A stretch of 64,000 nucleotides of DNA from Eleusine coracana subsp. coracana (lineage: Eukaryota > Streptophyta > Magnoliopsida > Poales > Poaceae). Position 1 is the first letter of the stretch; every line of letters starts with the position of its first letter. Under the pieces are notes generated by a model. That model was not told the origin of the DNA, did not search any database, and was given only the letters and a program-made list of their open reading frames with translations. The translations under genes were made by a program, and so were the position numbers. Positions 48,611-60,425 of this stretch are shown piece after piece. The stretch lies in the NCBI GenBank assembly GCA_032690845.1, contig CM064434.1:32766413-32830412 (forward strand). The letters are read 5' to 3'.

Positions 48611-49539
48611 TGTATGCTGCAATTGAACCATCCCGGTATACATCGCAAAGACCTTCAAGATACCAACAATAGGACTACGTTAAATACAAGAAAAAATATA
48701 GTTTACATGTGGTTTGTGAAGTACAAAAAGAACATGTATACTTGTATCAGATCCTTGCTTTTGAAGCCAATCTTTGTAAGCATCAACATTCTCGTCATCA
48801 CCAAGACTATCATCGTCATCATCCTCATCCAACTCAGACTCCCTCACTCGTTTAAGGGGTGTAATGCTAATGTCTCCATTAGCTGATTCATCATATGTTG
48901 TCAATAACATCCTAACTTTCTTCTCGGCACCGATGCAATCAAATAACTCTTCCAAATGAACTGGCAAATCGAATGCTTTGAGACTTGTTGAGCTATTTCC
49001 AGTTCTCTTCTTGTAGTAGTACTAGTCCCACACACTATAACCAAGCTTGTGTTTCAATGATATAAGGCCGTCAAATGTCAGTAGATCCTCGTACAGATGA
49101 CCCCGGTAGGTTTGATGTTCTCTGTTTCTTCCCATGCATTCGACTGCTAAAGCCCATGTTTCACCACTGAATGTGTGGGGGGGGGGGGGGGAGTTGTGCA
49201 TGTGGACATAAATACTGTCAATACTAGGGACATCTTGACATCTAAGCAGTTGTATAAGAGTACTACATACTTTTTAGGCGCCTAAAATCTAGGAAATCCG
49301 ACATACTATAGCAAGTGCAAGTTACTCACCTTTCGCTTGCTAGATCAAGGTGATCTGCTTCAATGTCTCGCCGTCGTCTCGTGGTTGCGCCAGAGTCAGT
49401 GGATCGGTTGTCGGAGATATGCTGGTGGCAGAAGTTGCGCAGTTAGTGCTCAGAGCAACGCCGCGCAACAACCAACCGTCTCTCCTTGTGTGCCTCCAAA
49501 AGATTATGCAAAAAGGCGGCAGTGGCTGTGAGTTTTCTC

Positions 49540-50344
49540 GTTTTTAGATGCCGCTGTGAGTTTTGAGTAGGTGACTCGGGCCGAACCACATTAATTTGGA
49601 GTGGCTGAGTTGAATTAGGTGGGCTCGCGAAAAATTTTCGCCCACGTGCGCCTAAAGTTTGGAGGAACATTCCATCAAATAACAAAAATCGAACCTTCTA
49701 ATAAGTTTCAATCGCTTGAAAGTTAAGAAACCTTTCAAGCAACACTATTAACCATCAAATGGACATCATGTTGATTATAAAAGTTTTTTTCTTTGAATCA
49801 CGTGAAAACAAGTACAATACAGATGTAACAACTTTTAAAGCCTTCATGAAAAAACAGATTAGTATTCAATTATTTGACATTGTTTTGCATAGAACATTGA
49901 TTGAAAGCAAGTGATTCGTTTTGAATTATTTGATGTTGTTTTGAGTCAGTTGCAATTAACAAGGGCGAAGCTACCTTGTAGCTAGTGGGTGCAAATGAAC
50001 CCACAACAAAATAAAAACTCTGTTGTCACCATATTAGCAGCCAAGAAAACAATGAAAAAATAGCTGCTAGGTTGCAGTAGCAACACCCCCTTAATTTTAC
50101 CAGGAAACAAACATGCCCTTAGCAAGCAGCACACCAGAACACATAATACATTAACAAAATAAGGCAGGTCATCCAGTTCAACCACGAGGTCAATACAACA
50201 CAATCAGAAGTATTCAACACAAACATACAACTACAAAGAAAAAAAAGCGATGACAACAACGAGACTTGAAACTAGCTATGCAATGAGGAGGGGACGACGG
50301 GCATCCACAGAGATGAGAGATGTCGGCGACAATGAGGGGACTCA
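49540..50344. other. No gene seen
   Basis: AT-rich sequence between the TNP region and the Cys/His gene. A ctaccttgtagctagtg motif at 49971-49987 resembles a CACTA end, but flank matching fails. Confidence 0.35.
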
Positions 50345-51381
50345 TCAGTCTACCCGAGCAATCTTGCGGTGCAGCTCAACAGCGTCGGGCCTCCCCGCGT
50401 TGTGGCGGTGGCTGATGAATCGGGACGCATGCATGACGACCGCCATGCTGGAGTCGTACTCCTGGTCGTCGTTGCAGAACAGGCACCGGTACCAATACTT
50501 GCCGGAGGGAGTGGAATGGGAAGGAATGCGCAATCCGGTGGTGAAGGGGGCTCTTTGTCGCTATGGTGGTTGGTGGTGGTGTCGTCATTGCTGACGGTCG
50601 CCTTGACGACCTCTGTCGACGACGCCTCCTCCTCCTCTGCCACCGGGATGACCACCTCCTTCCCTGTTATGGCCACTGAGGCGAACTCCTCCTCCCCCTC
50701 CTCCTCTAAAGCCGGGACAAACTCCTCCTCCTCTGATGCCGGGATGACCTCCACCTCCTCCTCTGACACCGAGACGACCTCATCCTCCTCCTCCGACGCC
50801 AAGACGACCTCCTCCGCCTCCTCCTTCGCTGGCGCCAAGACGTCCGGGTCTAGAGTGCCGTGGACGCGCTTTGGCAAAGGAGCTGACACCGGGACGACCT
50901 CCTCCTCCTCCTTCGTTGGCACCAAGATGTCTGGGGCCAGAGCACCGCGGACGCGCTTTGGTGAAGGCACTGACACAGGGACAACCTCCTCCTCCTCCTC
51001 CTTAGCTGGCACCGAGATGTCCGGCGCCAGCGCACCGCGGACGCGCTTCGGCAAAGGCGAGCGTGACTCTCCGCGACATCCTCCAGCCACAGAAGAAGAC
51101 AAACCACCACTCTGTAAAGAGTCGATGAACACTAAAAAAATCCCTCCATAAATAATGATATATCGACTCGATAACTAAATCAAAGCATAAAATAGTACCA
51201 ACGTTGGCCTAAAAGAGTCGAGAACTATAGAGAATCATAGAGATATTGAGCAAACGAAAAACCCCCAAAATTGTACGGAAATCATGGAACGTGGGCAGGA
51301 ACATACCACGGACTCTAGGAGGAGAGGGCTGTGAAGGTTGCCATTGCTAGCGACCTTCCTTGAGTCCCTCGTGGGCGCCAT
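50345..51381 (-). pseudogene. Acidic repeat protein with Cys/His motif, copy 1 (frameshifted)
   Basis: Exon 1 is 51381-51307 (25 residues starting MAPTRDSRKV). The intron, 51306-51112, has GT-AG ends. Exon 2 runs to a TGA at 50345-50347. Exon 2 has three copies of an about 29-residue unit, PK(R)V(R/H)G(A/T)L(A)PD..VP.KEEEE, then a long Glu/Val-rich stretch. It ends in YRCLFCNDDQEYDSSMAVVM followed by HASRFISHRH, a C-x2-C...H-x6-H arrangement like a zinc finger. The acidic part and the Cys/His part are in different frames, shifted near 50525, so this copy looks broken unless a second intron exists. The family is not recognised; the function is unknown. A paralogue lies at 56306-56971. Confidence 0.6.
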
Positions 51382-53370
51382 GGCAGTTGAGCATGGTGAG
51401 TGGCGAGCGAGGGTTTGAGGTGGTTTGAGCACGGTGAAGAAGACGAGAAGCTGAAGAGTGGAGTGATGGCGGAAACGGGAGTGCGCCCCTGATACAGGCA
51501 TGAGGTCGAGAGGCGCCTTCTCTCATACTAGCACGCTTAACACACTAAAACATGGGGCCATGAAACATGGTCCCACCTGTCCTTGTGTCCTGAGTAGAAC
51601 TTTAGCGTATGTCATAAAAAAATGGAAGGCAAAAAGTTTTTCCTTCTTTTAGGCCCTATTTGGATCCATCTTGTTAAATTTCAACAAGGTGTTAAAGTTT
51701 AACAACTTAAAAAATCTAAAGAGAGAGATAGACTCAATTGGTAATGATCTATAGCATTTTACCTACGTTGTAAAGTAGTATATTCACTTGGGATTCAATT
51801 TTTTCCCGCAATATACAAGTTCTTATAGTAAAGTAGTATATTCACTTGGGAATGGGTGCATCTGCACCCACAGCTGTCTACTAGTACTAGTACTACATGT
51901 AGCTTCACCAGTGTTATCGAGTGCTCTACTAACCACTGTACTCCGTAGCCCGGCTCCCTCCGATGGCAATTATGTACTGAGCGCATGCACATGACTCACG
52001 AACCATGTGAACGCACAAAACTGAATGGAGACCATATATGAGTTGAATGAGGCAGTACATGCATGTGTCCCTCTAATTTTTTCCCCTTGGTTTCTGTGTA
52101 GTAGGATGGAGGGGGTAGATCGTCGTATCTTTGTGCTTTGAGAAGAAGGATGCCAAAGTGCTCATAATGAAAGAGCTCCGGGATCCAGATCGATATCGAG
52201 ATTATGCATTTGTCATTTGGGTAGTACCATAGTAAGAGAAATATACACAAGTTCATATAGGTTTTACTAGATTCAAAAGGCCAAATACCAAGAACACATA
52301 AACATGAATCTCTAATTAAGTTGGCTTCCCCCATCGCAGGTTTTGTGTGTGTTCACTTCCCCCAACGCAGGCTTTGCGAGGGGAGCCAGTAAATTTCAAT
52401 GCGGGCGGCGCCGCTCGCCTTGATTCGAGTCAAGCGACATGATCATTCATAGTCAGCTCCTACTATCATTACTCCGCGCAGGGCCATGAGACCGGAATTG
52501 AGCAAAGTAAAGTGATTGGACCGAAGGCATGTCAAGTGGTAGTCCTCACCAAAGCATATCCAATCACTATATGTTTGATAGTGGTTGTTATATACTGTAC
52601 TATTACTTTTGCCAAAATAGTGCTAGTTGCTGGGAATCACTGGACTCCATGGATGGAAGATGAAGAAAAGAGACCGTTGTTCAGTTGTCCAATGGCCAAT
52701 AAAATAGTATGTGCAACCGTCTGAAGAAATAAGCAAAACTTCCATACAAAACCTTTATTCTATGAACATATTATTCCTATGTTTTCAAATCCATAATGGT
52801 GGTTGTTAGTGTAAATTATAAAATTCTTTTTGTATATTTTGATTCCTTTAAACAATATATAATATCAACTTTATTTGTTTTAATTCTTTTTGTGATACAC
52901 TTCAAAAACTAAATCTTTATTCTATTAAAAAAGATTATTCCTATTTTCCATACCAACAATCATGGTTAGCAATGTAAACAAAATTTTATTTTGCATACTT
53001 GTTGTACGCCTACATCTCATTATGCACCACATACTTATTTATTATAAAATCATTTTTTATAGTGAAAGAATTGAACATTAATCTTAATAGAATTGTCACA
53101 TAAATGTGCATTCAACTGTGTAATTAGTTTATATTTAATCATCGTATTTAGTGTTTGAATGATTTATGTGACCCCTCTAAAATTTAGACCCCAAGAAACG
53201 AATCCCGCCACGGATCCTGAAATACACATGCCACATCCATTGGTTACTAGGCAAAAATTGCTACAAATGACTCTTCAATAATGGTATTTTCTGTAGAGCA
53301 CTCCTTAATTCTGGTTTTGCTAGAAACCACTCTTCAATGATGGTTATTTGCTAAAGCACACTTCAGCTAC
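51382..53370. other. Promoter side of copy 1, then intergenic
   Basis: Sequence from 51382 to about 51640 is homologous to the region upstream of copy 2 (57000-57350). A block at about 52400-52490 (ctcgccttgattcgagtcaa) is duplicated at 62350-62460. A 70-codon ORF at 52512-52724 is not supported as a gene. Confidence 0.45.
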
Positions 53371-53379
53371 AATAATCAT

Positions 53380-53949
53380 GAGCAAATTTGCTACTGGACA
53401 CTTTTCTTTTGTGGTGTTTGCTCGAGGACACTCTAGTTTCAAATGAGTCTTTGCTCATTGACACTACTTATTACTTGTGGTAATTGGCCAAAAGATACTA
53501 TGGTGAATAGAATATGATTTCTCATGCATGAAAGAGAGAGAAGATTTCACAAATGGCTAAATTGCCCTTAAAATTATTAGCAAATTTGACCATATACAAT
53601 TTTATTTTATTAATCAAATATCATAAATATTATTAAATCTGAGCATATAATCAAAGACTCAGATTTAATAAACAATTTGATAATATGCTAAGATTTAATA
53701 ATTTTTACGATATTTAATTTATAAAATATAATTATATGGTCACATTTGTTAAAACAATTGCAAGGTCAATTTAGCCATTTGTGAAATCCTTTCTCTCTTT
53801 CATGCATGAGAAGTCATATTCTATTCATCATAGCGTCTTTTAATCAATTACCACAATGAAGTAGTATAGCGTCCATGAGCAAAGACTCATTTGAAGACTG
53901 TCCTCTAGCAAAGACCACAAAAGAAGAGTGTCTAGCAGCAAATTTGCCC
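53380..53949. mobile_element. Mutator-like foldback element with 9-bp target duplication
   Basis: Two long inverted arms of about 200-230 bp (left from GAGCAAATTTGCTACTGG, right ending in the inverse of GGGCAAATTTGCTGCTAG) surround an AT-rich centre. AATAATCAT occurs directly on both sides (53371-53379 and 53950-53958), a 9-bp duplication typical of Mutator elements. There is no transposase. Confidence 0.85.
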
Positions 53950-53984
53950 AATAATCATTTACGAGAGATAGAACTTTTCAAAGG

Positions 53985-54156
53985 CCAAATTTGCTAGTGG
54001 ACATCATTCTTTTGTGGTCTTTGCTATAATAGACACTACTCCTTAATTATGTAGTTGCTACATGACACTCTTTAATTGTGTTAATTGGCTAAGAAACACT
54101 CTAATCATTAGAATATGACTTTTGTTGCATGAAGGGGAGAGAAGAGTTTGCTAGTA
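53985..54156. repeat. Single arm related to the foldback element
   Basis: ccaaatttgctagtggaca...cttttgtggtctttgct and later phrases repeat the arms of 53380-53949 with many changes. This is a remnant of a second copy, cut by the Stowaway MITE. Confidence 0.6.
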
Positions 54157-54391
54157 CTCCCTCCATCCAAGAATATAATTCTAGCTTTAGTCAAAGTCAA
54201 ATATTTTAAACTTTGACTGATAATATCTCTAAAAGTAAATAGTTATAAATATAAAGAGTTGCATATTATGATAGTTGCTTTTAAGACAAATCTAGCAATA
54301 TCTTTTATACTTGATCAATCATCGTAACTTTTGCTCTATTGATAGTTGAAGTTAAAATTATTTGACTTTGACCAAACCCAGATAGAGGTAG
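54157..54391. mobile_element. Stowaway-like MITE
   Basis: The ends are CTCCCTCCATCCAAGAATA and, inverted, CTACCTCTATCTGGGTTTGG. TA flanks lie at 54155-54156 and 54392-54393. Internal aaagtcaaa/tttgactttg sequences are typical of this group. Confidence 0.75.
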
Positions 54392-54590
54392 TAGAATATG
54401 ACTGGAGGTGCAAACTACTACTACTGTGTCGTTCCCTACTAAACCCAACACTCCTCTACCCTCTCAGCCCTAACTGTTCATCTCCTCACCTAAATGTCCC
54501 ATCGGAGAGTCAACTTTGTATCCCCAATCTCCCCTGCGATGCCGGCAGCCATCCTCTTCAACCTCAGGGGCAGCTATAGCCGCTGACGAT

Positions 54591-55806
54591 GCCTAAACGC
54601 CGGACGTTCCAATCGTGTCACCAGATGCGTGATGCATGCGGGCGCTTCTCGTGTAGCGCAGTGACCACGACTTCTCCGTTGGACACCTGCGACTCCTCGG
54701 CCCTCATCCCGTTCGACCTTAGCTTTGGCCACCGTGGCGCACCTCTGGCTTAGCCTAAGACACCGTGCGCCACGAACACCACGGACAAAGGGATGGGCCT
54801 TGCGGAAGCTTCTGTCTTAGCCACCGTGATCGCGAGGAAGAAAGGGAAGGGAACAGCAACAACCTCTGCATCAGCCATCGCCATGAATTCATCTGTGCGT
54901 ACTGCATACTACTCCTACGTGCTTCACTTGATTAATCTGTTAAAGTAATTAGATAGATTGATTAATGCACTTTTAGATTCATTAGAAACATGCTAAATTC
55001 TGATTATAACTGCTCTCTAAAATAAAATATCCTCTAAAATAATGAAGTAATCCAACAGACTCTCTAAAACTTCTTATATCTATATTTAAAAATCATTAAA
55101 ATATAGGAAAGTTGGGTCTAGTTTTGAAGCTTTCATCACTACGAATACATTGGTGAAATCGTTTTTGGACTTGACATTTGATTTCAGAGTTATCAAAATC
55201 ATTAAAATGATGTCAGCAATTCTATTTTTCTCCTTTGCATGCACATGTTTTCTTCCCCTGCATGCGGTAATTACGGCCATATAGAAAGCTTCCATGACTG
55301 GCTAAAAATAGCTATTGAGAGGAGTATTTTAGCTATCGGACAAATAGAAACACATATAGGACACCTGTTGAATGGCAGTTTTTGTTGAAAATCTTCAAAT
55401 TTATAGATAAAGAATAACATAGAAGAGCTCTTGGAGATGCTCTTAGTTTGTTTATATTTGCTATATGTATCAATCTATGAGTACCCTCTGCTTCACTTGA
55501 TTAATTTGTTAGTCATGTTATCCATCAAAACATTATGATTATCTCATCTCATCAATCTCTTTATTATAGGTCCTCAAGCCCAATTTCCCCGATGTGCCAC
55601 TAGGACTTGAAGACAAAAGGAAGAAGAAATATAAAGAAGTGATCTTTGATTTTGTTTGTGACGCCAATGTGCCACCAGGACATGAAGTCCAATGTGATCT
55701 CAGGTTGGAAAAAATGCACATCAAGTTTACATTCACTAATGAAAGCCGCGATGTTAGACCTCACGATGTGTTGTCTTGTAAGGAGGTGATGGTCCTTCCC
55801 AGTTGA
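54591..55806 (+). CDS. Unrecognised exon-like region, possible broken gene or captured fragment
   Basis: A GC-rich plus-strand stretch, 54591-54895, reads with one stop (TAG near 54750). A second piece, about 55570-55806, follows an acceptor-like ttattatag. It encodes KPNFPDVPLGLEDKRKKK, then DFVCDANVPPGHEVQCDLRL and ends DVLSCKEVMVLPS before a TGA at 55804-55806. Its composition looks like real protein and its frame is open for about 79 codons. I do not recognise a domain, and the donor site of the first piece is weak. It may be a decayed gene or a transposon-captured fragment. Confidence 0.3.
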
Positions 55807-56305
55807 TTACAAACACTGATATAGTTTGACATGCTATATTATACTTATTATTAACTATGCGCCTTGTAAGACTTTAGATCATGGCTAGGGCAGAGGATCT
55901 TCGGATTATTCTGAAGAAAAAGGTGATGGACACTGTGTACAAGAGTAACAAATAATCAACTTTTAGCCATGTATGAATGATCTTATCTAGTGTCAGGGTG
56001 ACTTATGTAATGAATGCCACTTTGTGATTTTGAAATTATGACGGATTATTCTGAGGAAGAAGGATATTGTAGTATGTCAGATTAACTAGCGTCTTTTTAG
56101 GCGAAGATGATGATCGAAAATCGATCAAGACACATATATGACCTAATAATATATGTACATTCACAAAATAGCATTGGCTAGTTCACCACCACTGGATATA
56201 CATAGACGAAGATCGACATGCATCGATATACCCCTGTTCATCATCAGCACATGGAAAGAAAGAAACAAAAAACAAAAGCATCAAACTAGTACTAGTCGTT
56301 AATGA
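55807..56305. other. No gene seen
   Basis: Sequence between the exon-like region and the 3' end of copy 2. It has two similar phrases (cggattattctgaagaaaaagg and the related one at 56042) suggesting a short duplication. Confidence 0.35.
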
Positions 56306-56971
56306 CTATGAACGGGATGACCAAAGCATGGTGGTGACAACGATGTAGGAGGAAGTCGATCTCTTCTTGAAGGCAGACTTGTATCCCGCGTCCCGAGCAA
56401 TCTCATGGTGCCTCTCAATGTCGTTGGGCACCCCAACATTATCGCAGAATAATTGCAATGCGTGCATTTGAACCTCCTCCTTGTACTCGAACTCTCTATC
56501 TTGGCAAACCGGGCACAAGTACAACTTCTTGCCGGAGGAATAATCCACCTGGTATACGATGCGCGTGCCGCCATCGGGGGAGTGGTAGTAGTTGGCGGAG
56601 TCACTATTGTCGCTGTACCCTTCGTCGCTATCATCGTTGCTGACAGTCGCCTTGATGACCTCCGGTGGCACCACCTCCTCCTCCTCTGCTACTGTCGGGA
56701 AGACCTCCTCCTTCTTTCATGCCGCTAGGACATCCGGGGCCAGAGTGCCGTGGACGGGCTTCGGCGAAGGCGAGCATGACTCACCGCGGCATGCTCTAGC
56801 CATGGAAGAAGACGAACCACTAGTCTGTAAAGAGTCGATGCATAGTAAAAATCCCTAAAATTGTACGGAAATTGTGGAACATGGACAACAACATACCACG
56901 AACTCTGGGAGGAGAAGGGTGTTGAGGTTGTGGTTGTCAGCGGGCTCCCTCGAGTCCCCCGTGGGTGCCAT
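56306..56971 (-). pseudogene. Acidic protein with Cys/His motif, copy 2 (in-frame stop)
   Basis: Exon 1 is 56971-56897 (25 residues, MAPTGDSREP...). The intron is 56896-56825. Exon 2 is 56824-56306. It has one PKPVHGTLAPDVLAA unit (copy 1 has three), a TGA at 56717-56719, an acidic stretch, then a Ser/Asp/Tyr-rich segment. The Cys/His part is KKLYLCPVCQDREFEYKEEV, then MHALQLFC, with ERHHEIARDAGYK after it, open to the TAG at 56306. The Cys/His part is intact here but shifted in copy 1; the N-terminal part is intact in copy 1 but stopped here. No known family is recognised. Confidence 0.6.
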
Positions 56972-57829
56972 AGCAGTTATGCATGGCGAGCGGCGAGCAA
57001 GGGTTGAGGTGGTTTGAGCGCGGCGAAGAAGATGAGAAACAGGAGAGAGGGAACTAGATCCGCTGACTTAAGGCACCGGGCAGTGGGTCACTGCACGTGG
57101 GCCATGCACAACCACTACCCCATTCGTCAGCATGAGTAATTTAAGTCAGCGGAAACCTATCTGAGAGTGGAGTGATGGCTGAAATGGGAGTGCGCCCCTG
57201 TTATGGGCGTGAGGTCGAGAGGTGCCTTCTCTCATACTAGCACGCTTAACACACTGAAAATGGCACCACGAAGCATGGTTCCACCTGTCCTTGAGTCCTG
57301 AGTAGAACTTCAGCGTATCTCGTAAAAAAAGGGAAGGTAGAAAGTTTTTTTTTAGTCATGAAGGAAGAATGCTGGAATTGATATAACTTCCCTTTGGATT
57401 TAAGAACAAGTTTAATTAATCATGTTTCCTACCTTTTAGCTGATTGAAAGCTTCCAATCAAAAGCATACCGTCTCAATTCCTATATTTTTCGTATCCTAG
57501 TACATTCAAAGGGGGGTAAATGATCGAGGTTGACAGTTTCTACAACGTGGCCCTACCAGTCAGTATGATGGAATGAATAATGCCTTCATCAATGTAGAAT
57601 GTTGAATGATGGATAGCCAAATTTAAGGAGAAATATAAAGACTGATCTTAGAATCTGATTTGCCTTTCAATTGGTAAATGATCTATAACATTTTTCCGGC
57701 AACGTGACATATGTGTGATATTGTAATTTTTTGTTTGTTTTGTGGAGGTGCATTCCACCTCAATTAATAACGGCACATATGTACGTCCACCTATTACTCC
57801 TATTACGAGGTTAAATTACTACCAGAAAT
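56972..57829. other. Upstream region of copy 2 and intergenic DNA
   Basis: Homologous to 51382-51640 as far as about 57350, so the duplication included the promoter side. The rest shows no gene. Confidence 0.45.
57060..57152. repeat. Short inverted-repeat insertion upstream of copy 2
   Basis: CCGCTGACTTAA and its exact inverse lie 93 bp apart end to end, in a segment of about 130 bp absent from the matching position upstream of copy 1. Confidence 0.6.
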
Positions 57830-57985
57830 CCTATTACTACCGGAAATACTAATTTTGCCATGTCGCAATCTTCGTCGTGTGCTTTTAATCGGGCACACGG
57901 CAAAAAGGTCTTTTATCATGTTCCATTGCAAGGACACGACAAAGACCTTTATTTGCCGTGTGCTAAGGATTGGCACACAGCAAAT
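57830..57985. mobile_element. CACTA subterminal fragment
   Basis: Starts like a decayed CACTACCGGAAA end (ttactaccggaaatacta). It then has gcacacggcaaa and tttgccgtgtgc in both orientations, a pattern well known from grass CACTA ends. Confidence 0.5.
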
Positions 57986-58703
57986 AAGGAAAAAAACTTC
58001 TCCAATTCACCTTAAACTTTTTCTTCACACAACTCCTATTGTTTGGTACAATATATTCCAATTTGGGGCATTTTCTCTTCTATTTACGATTTTTGCAAAT
58101 TTTATTTCATCTAAAAGATTTTTTTGGTCTAAGTTAAATTTGAACTGCAAGTGCATAAATTAATAAAATAAAATAAGTTAAAAAATGATATTCATGATAT
58201 TGAGGCTAGTATAAGGCCTTTTGTAGTGGTTGAAATAAAATTTCAAAAATTGTATTCACGAAATGTTAATTTGAATGTCATGTTGAGTAGTATTTAAATA
58301 ATATAAAATTCAAATGACGTCGAAAAATCATGATATTTGTTCCTTTTATCATAAACATTTCATGTGATAAATAGTTGAAAAGTGTGCCTTAATGATGACT
58401 CCCTCCATTGGGCGGCGCTGACATTTCGATTAGAGAGGGTGGTCTTTTAATTCCAGAGCACGGCTCGTCGCAGGCGCTTCGATTAGACAGGGCGATGCTG
58501 GCGTTTAATTCTATTTTAAATACCACCTACATATCATATTTCCAAACTTTCTTGGGATGAATCCTTCCGGAACCCACATATCAGTGGGCCATATGAAATG
58601 AGCCGTTATACTTGAACAAGCACATGTGACAAATAGTACCATAAGAAGTTTGGTCAATAGAGAACAAAATCAAACTGCACTACTAAGACGCAAATGGGTA
58701 CAT

Positions 58704-59227
58704 GTCTACTATACTAAAATTCTGAGTTGGTGGCTTGTATGGTGGTGGTTGTCGCACCACCCTACTAGAAAATGCGTCGACATGCGGGTCCTATCAACCC
58801 CACAGCAAGAATGTCTCGCTTTGAATATTTGGGTCCAAAATTATCTTGCTACAATAATAACACTTTTGCAGTGGCGCTAGCAAAGATCTGCACCAGGCTA
58901 TTCTGATTCATCACAGGAGTGATAACATCAGGCTTGGGGCAGCCTAATTAGAAGCTGCAGTTGAGATAATGGTTAATACCCAGTGAAACAAAGAGAAAAA
59001 AAAGCATCAAAAAGAGGCACTGCCGATTGCAGAACTGGGGCATCGGTGAATGAGGCATCGAGAACCTTGAAAAATTAGTAAAATAGAACATCCTCAACTT
59101 ATGGAAAATGCGGTGACATCCTCAACTTATGGAAAATATCAATTTTGCTTATGCACTAAAATATTTTATCAATCATTCTTTGTCATTTTATTTTTTTTAT
59201 TGTAGCATCGCACGGGCATATGGCTAG
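58704..59227 (+). mobile_element. Helitron-like element in duplicated block copy 1
   Basis: Begins TCTACTATACTAAAATTC and ends TTGTAGCATCGCACGGGCAT plus ATGGCTAG before T. By eye this end fits the grass Helitron 3' pattern at nearly all defined positions. The base before the 5' end is G, not the usual A, and upstream sequence is shared with copy 2, so the true 5' end is uncertain. Confidence 0.5.
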
Positions 59228-59347
59228 TGACAGATAAAAGTTGGGTTAATTGCAAAAACCACCCCATAAGTCAGTTGGAGTTTGAGACTCCCACACATTA
59301 TAAGTTATTTTTTGATAGATATGAAAGTTTGATAGTTTAATCTTCAT

Positions 59348-60425
59348 ATTTTTTTTATAGAGAACTAGGAGGTTACCCGCGCAAAATTGCGCGGCTAGAA
59401 TTATGTTATTTTAATTTCTAGTATATGTTTTTTAAATCTTTATATAATGTGCTTGTTTTGCAACTAGTTAGAGTCTATATTATATTTAGTAGCATCCTTC
59501 TTAGAAAATTATTGTTGTTTGAGTGGCTGAAACAACCACATCGCTTAACAATTCATATCAGTCCCTTGTACAATACCATCTTGAGTACATATATATGCTA
59601 GTTGGTTAAAATGTTAATTGGCCTAAACTAAAGAAATGGTCGTTCAATTTTAATAAAACTCTTTTCTCTTTGCCACATCTTCGTGTAATGTTATCAAATC
59701 TCGTGACTCAATCCCCCTTCCAGTTATAACATAATCTTCAGTTTATACTGCCATAATGAATATCAATGAAATTCAATTGAGACCCTCGCTCCCTAGACTT
59801 AACTAAAAAATAAAGATCTAAAAAAGAAAGTAATCTTAAATTTGAAATATTAAAAGGATCTAGGTCTAGAAATCACCATATGAATAGGAGAAAAAGAAAA
59901 CAAATTACCACCATTTAAATGATATAGATATTATCGAATGGCTTTCTCTACAACGAACACAATTGGCTAGTATCGGATCAGGTTCCCACTGGGCCCTCCA
60001 AAAAAAAATTCAATGTTGAGTCAATAGAATATTTGAATTAACATACTTCTGTTATTTTTAAATTATTATCACAGTTGACCTTTTTAGTTAACTTTCATCA
60101 TTTATCTTATTCAAAAGGAAATAAAAATATTATATATATTATTGTGGTTTGTTTTATCATCAAAATAAATTGATGCATAACTTATAATTTAATGGCTAGG
60201 GCGACCATGGCCTGCTCTAATGTGCCTACATCGTCTATCACACTCGCACGTTATGCCCTTATATATGCCATGATTATAAACAATTTTGTCTTGCTTGTAG
60301 TGGTGCTCACAATCACCATCGAGCTCATGTAATGGATGCAATTGTTCTTTTTAAAGGCTGTCTTCACGATATGTTATAGAGTCTAAGTAGTGTATTTGTT
60401 AAAAAAAAGAGTTCTAGTGGACTTC
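59348..60425 (-). mobile_element. Insertion specific to copy 1, Helitron-like left edge
   Basis: Copy 2 reads aatcttcaactcatcacgc straight across this position. Here about 1.07 kb separates the two halves, with cttca on both sides. Near the left edge is ctaggaggttacccgcgc followed by gcgcgg, like an inverted Helitron 3' end. The right end is not a clear Helitron start. Confidence 0.45.

Larger units (their letters stand above)
42680..49530 (-). pseudogene. CACTA TNP gene, N-terminal and middle exons, broken
   Basis: Minus-strand exons: a first exon near 49530-49330; an acidic region with LPVHLEELFDCIGAEKK and ITPLKRVRESELDEDDDDD (about 49200-48760); a conserved block GKIVGRGTMKGLAALARR to FLPTLGGPYGKNRR (about 46310-46140) as in plant Ptta/En/Spm transposase-24 type proteins; a piece at 45940-45740; a coiled coil ELEQLKALLAKQ (44941-44695); an acidic Thr/Asn-rich exon with a twofold repeat (43200-42960); and a basic exon at 42890-42687. 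An LTR at 46723-48610 and MITEs in an intron (about 43205-44694) interrupt it. It probably continues into the Ulp1 region at 41570, which is inference. Confidence 0.55.

Noticed and set aside
49971..49987. ctaccttgtagctagtg as the right end of the CACTA element starting at 41744
   Set aside because: It needs a four-base insertion in the terminal repeat, and the three-base flanks (gac versus ggt) do not match.
50369..51151. 260-codon Ser/Thr-rich ORF on the plus strand
   Set aside because: It is the antisense shadow of the Glu-rich minus-strand exon. The minus strand has the conserved splice sites and the paralogue.
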